The notes under the pieces were generated by a model, which saw only the letters and a program-made list of their open reading frames with translations, was not told the origin of the DNA and searched no databases. DNA of 6,642 nucleotides from Candidatus Binatota bacterium (lineage in GTDB: Bacteria; Desulfobacterota; Binatia; Bin18). The stretch spans positions 1-6,642 of the forward strand of contig WTHE01000343.1 of NCBI GenBank assembly GCA_011523315.1, read 5' to 3'. The translations under genes were made by a program, and so were the position numbers. Of this stretch, positions 1-4,542 are shown one piece after another (position 1 is the first letter of the stretch; each line of letters starts with the position of its first letter).

Positions 1-108
1 TAGCGCCTTGGCGTAGCCCGGTACGGCGATCGGGAGACCGGTGTAGGCGTCGGCGCGGCCGCTGGTCATGACGGTGCCCATTATCGGTCGTCGGCCGCCT
101 CTGTTGAC
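1..108 (-). pseudogene. Possible fragment of a second EF2563/YqeB-like gene, running off the left edge
   Basis: Read on the minus strand from 108 down to 1, the frame gives NRG, then GTVMTSG, then a segment like GRADAYTGLPIAVPGYAK. This matches the order seen in EF2563/YqeB proteins, where an NRG motif is followed by LGxV and a GSAExxTG segment. The AYTG part is 14 of 20 residues identical, by hand alignment, to the plus-strand segment at 172-231, and several base differences are synonymous, so both copies seem to have evolved as coding sequence. I see no start codon with a ribosome site and no N-terminal domain, and the frame leaves the window at base 1. It could be a real gene end, a decayed copy or an assembly join. 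The family link is inference from memory of the motif. Confidence 0.35.
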
Positions 109-231
109 GCAGGGGACGGCCTCGCCTGCGGAATGGTCACCAGCGGCGGGCCGAGCCCCTGTTCCATTAGCACCAGCGGCAGCGCCGAAGCCTACACCGG
201 CCGGCCGATTGCGATTCAGGGCTACGCCAGG
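7..231. repeat. Imperfect inverted repeat, arms 7-66 and 172-231, from EF2563 coding sequence
   Basis: The reverse complement of 7-66 aligns without gaps to 172-231 at about 49 of 60 bases, counted by hand. Both arms read TSGxAxAYTGxPIAxxGYA in the outward direction, each on its own strand. The similarity stops abruptly at the ACCAGCGGC end facing the centre. The 105-bp centre (67-171) contains a 10-bp direct repeat CACCAGCGGC at 138-147 and 171-180. Identity of about 82% is too low for a simple amplification fold-back, which would be near 100%. Confidence 0.7.
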
Positions 232-522
232 GAGCGCTATACGTATGCACCGAGCGACGGCGTTTTTCGGACGGCTCTGGACGTGGGGCGCCAGGTCCGG
301 GCCGGTCAGGTCTTGGGACGGGTTGGACAGACCCAGCTGCGCGCCCAGGTGTCCGGTATCATTCGTGGTCTGACCAGAGACGGCATTCGGGTCAGCCAGG
401 GCACGAAGATTGCCGAGGTCGACCCACGTGGACAAGAAGAGCATGTCCACGGCATTGCCGAGCGCCCGCGTGCCGTTGCCCAGGGCGTGCTGGAAGCGAT
501 CCGGCGTTTTGCGGCTGACTGA
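133..522 (+). CDS. yqeB: C-terminal fragment of EF2563/YqeB-family molybdenum hydroxylase accessory protein
   Basis: This family is associated with selenium-dependent molybdenum hydroxylases; its exact reaction is not settled. Visible family blocks are GSAEAYTG (about residues 16-23), APSDGVFRT (39-47), a biotinyl/lipoyl-like stretch VRAGQVLGRVGQ (55-66), IIRGLTRDGIRVSQGTKIAEVDPRG in pieces across 76-100, and a closing RPRAVAQGVLEAIRRF (111-126). Full-length members have about 260-270 residues with an N-terminal nucleotide-binding-like domain. Here the frame carries a TAG at 1-3 and only about 115 residues match, so the N-terminal half is missing. ATG 133 is the first ATG in this frame, but the residues before about 13 do not look like the family, and no good ribosome site precedes it. 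It is probably a non-functional remnant or the product of a misjoin. Family assignment is fairly sure; function as a gene is doubtful. Confidence 0.6.
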   Translation: MVTSGGPSPCSISTSGSAEAYTGRPIAIQGYARERYTYAPSDGVFRTALDVGRQVRAGQVLGRVGQTQLRAQVSGIIRGLTRDGIRVSQGTKIAEVDPRGQEEHVHGIAERPRAVAQGVLEAIRRFAAD

Positions 523-560
523 CGGTCCGTCTCTTCACCGATTACGGCTGAGAGCTACGC

Positions 561-758
561 CTATTCCTCGCCCTCCTCGACAAGCCCAAACACCTGCTCA
601 AGAACGAGGCGCTCACTCTTGAGCAGATCGAGCAGCACTTCGGGGTCTATTGAGCCGCCAGGGTTGGCTTTCATCTCGTAATGGGTTTCTACAGGGATGT
701 TAAGACTCCTGAGATCCACGATCATCGTCAATTCCACGTCAATTTTGTCGTATGTCAA
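561..758 (-). CDS. Possible small hypothetical protein, 65 residues
   Basis: I do not recognise this protein. It is acidic and non-repetitive, with a hydrophobic strand-like block (ELTMIVDLRSL), a short polar middle (ETHYEMKANPGGS) and a C-terminal helix-like half (residues about 38-62) ending in VEEGEE. There is no signal peptide, membrane segment or cysteine. Codon third positions in the C-terminal half are mostly G or C, as in the neighbouring genes, which favours real coding. The start is weak: TTG 758 lacks a ribosome site, and GTG 737 or ATG 725 are possible alternatives. The frame stays open upstream to a stop near 905 but changes character there and has no start codon. It could also be the surviving tail of an older gene. 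It runs opposite to both flanking genes. Confidence 0.4.
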   Translation of the reverse strand: MTYDKIDVELTMIVDLRSLNIPVETHYEMKANPGGSIDPEVLLDLLKSERLVLEQVFGLVEEGEE

Positions 759-792
759 GATTGTCGTGTGTCGTATTTGACGTATTCTGATG
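745..792. repeat. Direct repeat of 16-bp period, TTGTCGTRTGTC type
   Basis: Three consecutive 16-bp units start TTGTCGTATGTC (745), TTGTCGTGTGTC (761) and TTGACGTATTCT (777). The first two match at 11 of 12 leading bases; the third is diverged. Related CGTCAATT pieces lie just upstream, near 727-744. The array covers the start of the small minus-strand frame and lies about 70 bp upstream of the promoter at 862. It could be a set of regulator-binding sites on one helix face only if the 16-bp spacing allows it, or simply a low-complexity remnant. Confidence 0.4.
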
Positions 793-861
793 ATGGGTTG
801 AAAAGCCAGCCTTTTCCCTTCTTGAGCGGACTGATCGTCCTGGCCCGGCCTCGCCCGCGCC

Positions 862-890
862 TTGACGCTCAGAACACGCCTTCCTATAAA
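862..890 (+). promoter_or_regulatory. Sigma70-like promoter for the dehydratase-VOC operon
   Basis: A -35 box TTGACG (862-867) and a -10 box TATAAA (885-890) are separated by exactly 17 bases. Each box differs from the consensus by one base. Transcription would start near 896-898, leaving a leader of about 75 nt before ATG 972. In this GC-rich sequence such a match with ideal spacing and correct orientation ahead of a gene is unlikely to be chance. It also argues that the dehydratase start lies downstream of it, not in the open frame that extends upstream. Confidence 0.65.
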
Positions 891-892
891 GG

Positions 893-931
893 CAATCGTG
901 ATTTCCTTTCATCCGTCTGTTATCACGATTG
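893..931. promoter_or_regulatory. Perfect 10-bp inverted repeat at the expected transcription start; candidate operator
   Basis: CAATCGTGAT (893-902) and ATCACGATTG (922-931) are exact reverse complements, with 19 bases between them and 29 bp centre to centre. The left arm begins 2 bp after the -10 box, so a bound repressor would block the promoter. As RNA it would form a 10-bp stem with a 19-nt loop at the very 5' end of the transcript. There is no U-tract after it, so it is not a terminator. No matching regulator gene is in the window. Confidence 0.5.
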
Positions 932-959
932 TCTTTCGTGCCGCTTGGAAAGCCGCGTC

Positions 960-970
960 AGGGGGAGGGT
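960..970 (+). promoter_or_regulatory. Ribosome binding site for the dehydratase gene
   Basis: The purine-rich run AGGGGGAGGG (960-969) lies directly ahead of ATG 972. It decides this start over the longer open frame that reaches back to ATG 681, because that extension runs through the promoter and the dyad and has no family-like sequence. Confidence 0.7.
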
Positions 971-971
971 C

Positions 972-1805
972 ATGAGCACATCCGCATCGACATCCGCCGT
1001 CTTTGAACCCTACGTTTTCCAGACCCGCAACACCCGCGAGGGCGAGAACAAGGCGCATAGCCGCGAGGGCGCCCAGGCCATGGGCTTTAAGGGCTCCATC
1101 GTCGGCGGGGCGATCGTGTATGGGCAGATGATCCGGCCCCTGGTCGAGCGCTACGGGGAGCGCTGGCTGGGACGGCACTGGTTCAGCCTGCGCTTCAAGG
1201 CCCCGGCCTATGACGACGACTACGTCACGTCCCATATCCGGCCGGAAACGAGCGACGCCGGTGACCCGGCCTTTTCGATTCAGGCCACCAATGCCGACAA
1301 CCAGGAACTGATCGAGATGCGCACCCATATGCCGGCCACGCTGCCCGAACCCGATCCCCTGGCCGCCCTCGTGCCCCAGGACTGGCAGGGCGAGCGGCAG
1401 CTGGGAACCTGGCAGCGCATGTCGCTCAACACGCCGTTTCGGCCCTTCCAGTTTCGGGTCAAATCTGCTCAGCAGAACACTTATTGTGATCTGACCCACG
1501 ACCGGCTGCCGTTGTATGTCGAGGGTGAGACGCCGCCGCTCCACCCGGGGCTGCTGATGGCCCAGGGCAGCATGGTGGTCCAGCACCAGTTTGTGATGCC
1601 GTTCTGGATTCACACCGGCAGCACAATACTGACCCGCCAGCTGATCCGGGTCGGCGATGAGGTCGAGCTGCGCTGTACGCCGATCAAGAAGTGGAAGCGG
1701 GGCGAGAACGAGTGGGTGACATTCTATCAGGCCTACTATCTGAACGACCGGCCGGCGGTCGAGGTCTGGAAGACGTCGATTATCAAGGTCGCCAATCGAA
1801 GCTGA
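972..1805 (+). CDS. MaoC/hot-dog-type acyl dehydratase-like protein, 277 residues
   Basis: This is a double hot-dog protein of the MaoC/FAS1-like dehydratase type. Family members hydrate or dehydrate enoyl- and 3-hydroxyacyl thioesters in the cytoplasm; the substrate here is unknown. The N-terminal half shows GENKAHS (residues 24-30), then GFKGSIVGGAIVYG (38-51) and a strand RHWFSLRFKAPAYDDDYV (68-85), in the order of a MaoC active-site segment. The C-terminal half has HPGLLMAQGS (191-200) and ends with strands such as GDEVELRCTP (228-237) and a VTFYQAYYLND stretch. H29 matches the conserved catalytic histidine. The aspartate expected five residues before it is Gly24, next to Glu25, so activity may be altered or use another acid. 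There is no signal peptide. It is the first gene after the promoter and dyad, and 73 nt separate it from the VOC gene. The fold is fairly sure; the reaction is inferred. Confidence 0.75.
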   Translation: MSTSASTSAVFEPYVFQTRNTREGENKAHSREGAQAMGFKGSIVGGAIVYGQMIRPLVERYGERWLGRHWFSLRFKAPAYDDDYVTSHIRPETSDAGDPAFSIQATNADNQELIEMRTHMPATLPEPDPLAALVPQDWQGERQLGTWQRMSLNTPFRPFQFRVKSAQQNTYCDLTHDRLPLYVEGETPPLHPGLLMAQGSMVVQHQFVMPFWIHTGSTILTRQLIRVGDEVELRCTPIKKWKRGENEWVTFYQAYYLNDRPAVEVWKTSIIKVANRS

Positions 1806-1864
1806 TTGATCACACAATGGACGATGACGACCATCTGAGCGAGAAGAAATCATCATTCACTGTG

Positions 1865-1871
1865 AAGGAGG
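1865..1871 (+). promoter_or_regulatory. Strong ribosome binding site for the VOC gene
   Basis: AAGGAGG (1865-1871) is a full Shine-Dalgarno match, 7 nt ahead of ATG 1879. The rest of the 1806-1878 spacer shows no gene and no terminator-like hairpin, which supports co-transcription with the dehydratase. Confidence 0.85.
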
Positions 1872-1878
1872 GCTGGCT

Positions 1879-2346
1879 ATGATCCGAGGCATTCATCACA
1901 CCGCGATTTCGACCGGAGATATGGAACGTGCGCTCCGGTTTTACAAGGATCTCCTCGGTTTTGAGGAGGTGTTCAATTTCGGGTGGCAGGCCGGCAACAC
2001 CGTGGTCGATAACATCACCGGCCTGCGCGACTCGGCCGCCCAGGTGGTGATGCTGCGGGCCGGCAACGCGTGTGTGGAGCTGTTTCAGTACGCCGCGCCA
2101 AGCCCCAAAGCGGGCGATCCAAACCGGCCGGTGTGCGATCACGGCATTACCCACCTGTGCCTGGAGGTGAGCGATATCGAGGACGAGTACGCACGCCTGA
2201 AAGCCGCCGGGATGCGCTTTCACTGTCCGCCCCAGGGAGCCGGAAACGGCCTGCGGGCGACCTATGGACGCGACCCGGACGGGAATGTGGTCGAGCTGCT
2301 CGAAGTCACCGACCCGGATAGCCGGGTGTCGGTGGTGAGTGGTTAG
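1879..2346 (+). CDS. VOC-superfamily (glyoxalase/epimerase fold) metalloprotein, 155 residues
   Basis: The protein has the paired beta-alpha-beta-beta-beta modules of the vicinal oxygen chelate fold. It opens with IHHTAIS and a DMERALRFYKDLLGFEE helix (14-30), and the second half starts GITHLCLEVSDIEDEYARL (89-107). The usual metal ligands can be placed: His7, Glu67 in VELFQY, His92 in ITHLCLEV and Glu139 in DPDGNVVELLEV. All four are present, so it should bind a divalent metal. VOC enzymes include lactoylglutathione lyase, methylmalonyl-CoA epimerase and ring-cleaving dioxygenases; the sequence alone does not decide among these. The start is fixed by a strong ribosome site. It probably shares the promoter of the upstream dehydratase, which would suit acyl-CoA or other small-molecule metabolism (inference). 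Its last codons and stop lie inside a heptamer repeat, so the final three or four residues are probably not conserved. Confidence 0.88.
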   Translation: MIRGIHHTAISTGDMERALRFYKDLLGFEEVFNFGWQAGNTVVDNITGLRDSAAQVVMLRAGNACVELFQYAAPSPKAGDPNRPVCDHGITHLCLEVSDIEDEYARLKAAGMRFHCPPQGAGNGLRATYGRDPDGNVVELLEVTDPDSRVSVVSG

Positions 2347-2372
2347 TAGTCAGTGGTTAGTGGTCAGTGGCT
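2338..2372. repeat. Tandem heptamer repeat, five copies of AGTRGYY type
   Basis: The units are AGTGGTT (2338), AGTAGTC (2345), AGTGGTT (2352), AGTGGTC (2359) and AGTGGCT (2366). They can also be read as a 14-bp unit in 2.5 copies. The array contains the VOC stop codon (2344-2346) and the GTG at 2367 that opens the longest ligase frame. Heptamer arrays of this kind occur between genes in several bacterial groups and vary in copy number by slippage. Its presence makes GTG 2367 a poor candidate for a conserved start. Confidence 0.8.
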
Positions 2373-2402
2373 AGAAAACGAAACATCGCTCCCAGCGGCC
2401 TT

Positions 2403-2456
2403 AAAGAGGAAACGTGTCGTCCTTCCCTGCGTGGACTGTTGACACGTTTCCTCTTT
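2403..2456. repeat. Perfect 16-bp inverted repeat (hairpin) at the start of the ligase gene
   Basis: AAAGAGGAAACGTGTC (2403-2418) and GACACGTTTCCTCTTT (2441-2456) are exact reverse complements with a 22-nt loop. The RNA would form a strong 16-bp stem. There is no U-tract after it on the plus strand, so it is not a classical terminator. The likely TTG start of the ligase (2439-2441) sits at the junction of loop and 3' arm, so the stem could limit access of ribosomes. It may instead be a processing site that separates the VOC message from the ligase message, or a small mobile palindrome. Confidence 0.85.
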
Positions 2457-3293
2457 GTCGGTGTGTGGCTGCTGGGCTTTGCCTGCCTGTTTCTCGTCCC
2501 GGCCGCCGGTCCTGCCGAGCCGCAGCCCGCCCCGGTCATGCTGGCTCGGAGCTGGGAGCCGGGCATGGACATCCGGGGCTGGTGGATGAGTGAGAAACTG
2601 GACGGCATTCGGGGCTACTGGACCGGGAGCCAGCTCGTGTCTCGGGCCGGCAATGCCTTTGCCGTACCGGCTTGGTTTACCGCAAATTTTCCAACGGTTG
2701 CTTTGGACGGAGAGCTATGGACCGGCCGGCAGCAGTTCGCCGAAATCTCCAGCATCGTGCGCCGCCAGACACCCCACGACGGCTGGCGCTCCGTTCAGTA
2801 TATGATTTTTGATGCGCCCCAGGCCGAGGGCGGATTTGAGCGGCGCCTGGCCTTTGCCCGCGAGTGGTTTGAATCCCACCCGAACCCGCAGGTGTCTATC
2901 GTCGAGCACGAGACCTGCCGGAACGAGCAACACCTCCGCCAAAAACTCGCCGAAGTCGAAGCCCTGGGCGGAGAGGGGCTGATCCTGCGCCGGCCCGAGT
3001 CTGCCTATACTGCCGGGCGCTCCGCCGCCATCTTCAAAGTCAAAACCTTTCAAGAGGGCCGAGCGCTCGTCCTCGAACACCTGCCCGGCTCGGGACGGAA
3101 CGCCGGTCGCCTCGGCTCCCTGCGGGTCGAACTCCCCAACGGCGTGCAGTTTGCCATTGGCTCGGGCTTTTCCGATGCCGAGCGGGACAGTCCGCCGCCG
3201 GTTGGCAGCACGGTTCGTTTCAAGCACCAGGGCTTCACCCAGGCCGGTGTCCCCCGCTTTGCCTCGTTTCTGCGTATGCAGGAGGAATTTTGA
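2439..3293 (+). CDS. ligE: Exported Lig E-type ATP-dependent DNA ligase
   Basis: The enzyme seals nicks in duplex DNA using ATP. Lig E proteins are small, have no extra DNA-binding domains and carry a signal peptide, so they are thought to act in the periplasm. Numbering from TTG 2439: signal peptide at about 1-26 (TR charge, then a long hydrophobic core ending VPAAGPA). Motif I is SEKLDGIRGYW with nucleotidyl Lys53; motif Ia is SRAGN (68-72); motif III is LDGELW with Glu92. Motif IIIa is YMIFDAP (121-127), motif IV is EGLILRRP with Glu179, and motif V is IFKVKTF with Lys200 and Lys202. A short OB domain ends in VRFKHQGFTQAG and RFASFLR. All catalytic residues are present and the length of about 284 fits the family; it closely resembles what I recall of the Haemophilus ligase. 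The frame is open back to GTG 2367, but that start lies in a heptamer repeat. No ribosome site is strong, so the start is uncertain. Confidence 0.9.
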   Translation: MTRFLFVGVWLLGFACLFLVPAAGPAEPQPAPVMLARSWEPGMDIRGWWMSEKLDGIRGYWTGSQLVSRAGNAFAVPAWFTANFPTVALDGELWTGRQQFAEISSIVRRQTPHDGWRSVQYMIFDAPQAEGGFERRLAFAREWFESHPNPQVSIVEHETCRNEQHLRQKLAEVEALGGEGLILRRPESAYTAGRSAAIFKVKTFQEGRALVLEHLPGSGRNAGRLGSLRVELPNGVQFAIGSGFSDAERDSPPPVGSTVRFKHQGFTQAGVPRFASFLRMQEEF

Positions 3294-3305
3294 ATTCAGA
3301 CATAC

Positions 3306-3321
3306 GCCACCCCGCGGTGGC
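3306..3321. repeat. Small inverted repeat between the ligase and the next gene
   Basis: GCCACC (3306-3311) and GGTGGC (3316-3321) pair exactly around a 4-nt loop, 12 nt after the ligase stop. No T-run follows, so at most it is a weak pause or an mRNA end structure. The ribosome site of the next gene begins 9 nt later. Confidence 0.3.
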
Positions 3322-3330
3322 TGAGCAGAC

Positions 3331-3337
3331 AAGGAGA
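3331..3337 (+). promoter_or_regulatory. Ribosome binding site for the 157-residue protein
   Basis: AAGGAGA (3331-3337) lies 7 nt ahead of ATG 3345, close to the ideal sequence and spacing. It fixes this start. Confidence 0.8.
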
Positions 3338-3344
3338 CCACACT

Positions 3345-3818
3345 ATGCCGATATTGCTTCCCGACCTTGGAGACGAGGTTGTGTTACCCGACCGGCAACG
3401 CGTCACGCTGGGCGGTGCGTATCGCGTCGAGGGTCCTGATAGCGGCAGGATTGTTGAAATCTCGCTGGGTATGGATCTGGTCTGTGTGGCCTGGGACCGG
3501 GCCCGGCTACGCGGCTGGTATGAGGTCGAGGCTCTCTACAAAGTGGCCGCGATTCGCAAGCCCGACAGCGAGGACGCACCGGCCCCCGACACAAAACGCA
3601 CCGGCATTCTGACCGAGGCCGCAATGCTGCGCATGCCCTCGATTCAGCAGTTGCTGAGCCGCCTGGGATTCATGGAGAACCAGGACCGGGCGTGCATGTA
3701 TAACCCCGAGACCTACGACGCGATTGCCTTCTCTGAAATTGCCGGCCGCTCTGTGGCCGAGTTCGTCAGGCGTGGCCGCAAGGCGGGCTGGCTACAGGAC
3801 TACGTGAAGGAGGAATAG
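3345..3818 (+). CDS. Unrecognised 157-residue protein
   Basis: I do not recognise a family. The first 70 residues look beta-rich: GDEVVLPDRQRVTLGGAYRV (9-28), then GRIVEISLGMDLVCVAWD (34-51) and a YEVEALYKVAAIRK stretch. This could be a small barrel such as an SH3- or KOW-like module. A charged, proline-rich linker (72-85) follows. The C-terminal part looks helical (about 88-157), with PSIQQLLSRLGF, CMYNPETYDAIAFSEIAG and SVAEFVRRGRKAGWLQDYVKEE. The C-terminal pattern resembles a small DNA- or protein-binding helical unit, but that is only an impression. There is no signal peptide or membrane segment, so it should be cytoplasmic, unlike the ligase before it. A strong ribosome site supports it as real. 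Only 51 nt separate it from the ligase, so it may be co-transcribed. Its stop codon lies 1 nt from the stop of the converging DUF309 gene. Confidence 0.8.
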   Translation: MPILLPDLGDEVVLPDRQRVTLGGAYRVEGPDSGRIVEISLGMDLVCVAWDRARLRGWYEVEALYKVAAIRKPDSEDAPAPDTKRTGILTEAAMLRMPSIQQLLSRLGFMENQDRACMYNPETYDAIAFSEIAGRSVAEFVRRGRKAGWLQDYVKEE

Positions 3819-3819
3819 C

Positions 3820-4539
3820 TCAGGATTCGCTGTGCTGGAGGCTGGGGATGTCGGCGTCTTGAAACCGTTCCAGGCCCTGCGGACCGAGCCATCTCATCTC
3901 CTCACCGCACCGCTCCAAGCCGACAATGAAATCGGACAGCTCCAGCCCCAGATAGGTCGGGGCGTGGGGCCTGATCTTGTCCAGGCCGTCGTCCAGGAGC
4001 GATAGCGCCCCGCCCAGGTTGTGGTTGCCGAGGTGGTAGAACGCCACCGCAATCTGAATCAGTCCCTGCAGGAAGCGCCGCTCGGGATCGACCTCTTGTA
4101 TCCACTGGGCTTCCAATACCTCGTGGACCTCAAAAAAGAGTCGCTGGTTAAACAGCAGCACCCCCTTGCGGACGGCCAGATCGAGTTCGGAGAGTTCTGG
4201 CCGGGGCTGCCAGCCTGCGAGGGCGTGGCCGTAGCGCTGGAGCTTGGCCGCGACCTGGCTCCAGTCCGGCCCGAGTTCCGACGCCAGCGTCACCTGCCGG
4301 ACCGGACCGCGCCTGCGCCAACTCAACAGGCTGTGATCTTCCAAATAGCGTCGAACCTGTTCTCGCTCGGCCGCCGGCGCGGGAGCCAGGAGCTGTCCGG
4401 GGCTGACCACTGGCGGGCTGCGTTTGCCGGTCCGGGCGTAGGCGGCCAGACAGCGGACTGCGGTGGCGGCGCGTGGACTGTCCAGGGCGTCGAGGATCAG
4501 CTCGGCCAGTAGATTTCGGGTTGCCAGGCGCAGCGTCAT
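3820..4539 (-). CDS. DUF309-domain protein, 239 residues
   Basis: The function of DUF309 is unknown. The domain lies in the second half (about residues 122-190) and shows the hallmark pattern: KGVLLFNQRLFFEVHEVLE (125-143) with His139 and Glu140, Trp146, then DPERRFLQGLIQIAVAFYHL (151-170) and GNHNLGGALSLLDDGLDKI (171-189). The conserved His, Glu, Gln and Tyr-His positions in paired helices suggest a bound ligand or metal, but none is established. The first 120 residues form a separate, mostly helical, Arg-rich region with RRYLEDHSLLSWRRRGPVRQ (63-82), which resembles a small winged-helix or regulator-type segment. DUF309 proteins are often shorter than this, so the N-terminal extension is notable. 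ATG 4539 lies 3 nt after the MutS2 stop, so the two are surely co-transcribed and probably translationally coupled. No promoter is visible between them. Confidence 0.87.
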   Translation of the reverse strand: MTLRLATRNLLAELILDALDSPRAATAVRCLAAYARTGKRSPPVVSPGQLLAPAPAAEREQVRRYLEDHSLLSWRRRGPVRQVTLASELGPDWSQVAAKLQRYGHALAGWQPRPELSELDLAVRKGVLLFNQRLFFEVHEVLEAQWIQEVDPERRFLQGLIQIAVAFYHLGNHNLGGALSLLDDGLDKIRPHAPTYLGLELSDFIVGLERCGEEMRWLGPQGLERFQDADIPSLQHSES

Positions 4540-4542
4540 GGA

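Noticed and set aside
753..758. TTGACA on the minus strand as a -35 box for the 65-residue frame
   Set aside because: No -10 box is present at a suitable distance, and the sequence overlaps the putative start codon itself.
681..971. N-terminal extension of the dehydratase frame back to ATG 681
   Set aside because: It crosses the promoter and dyad, has no family-like residues and lacks a ribosome site, whereas ATG 972 has one.
909..1856. Long open minus-strand frame opposite the dehydratase
   Set aside because: It is a high-GC shadow: the sequence is rich in Arg, Gly, Pro and His with no recognisable domain, and the plus strand has a clear family match.
1810..2223. Open minus-strand frame opposite the VOC gene
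   Set aside because: Shadow of a plus-strand gene with intact metal-ligand motifs and a strong ribosome site.
2338..2372. Possible CRISPR-like array
   Set aside because: Units are only 7 bp with no spacers, so this is a simple tandem repeat.
2403..2456. Rho-independent terminator after the VOC gene
   Set aside because: The stem is strong but no T-run follows, and the loop is long.
2715..3341. Open minus-strand frame opposite the ligase
   Set aside because: All ligase motifs are on the plus strand; the opposite frame shows nothing recognisable.
4021..4512. Open plus-strand frame opposite DUF309
   Set aside because: The minus strand carries the DUF309 signature; this is its complement.
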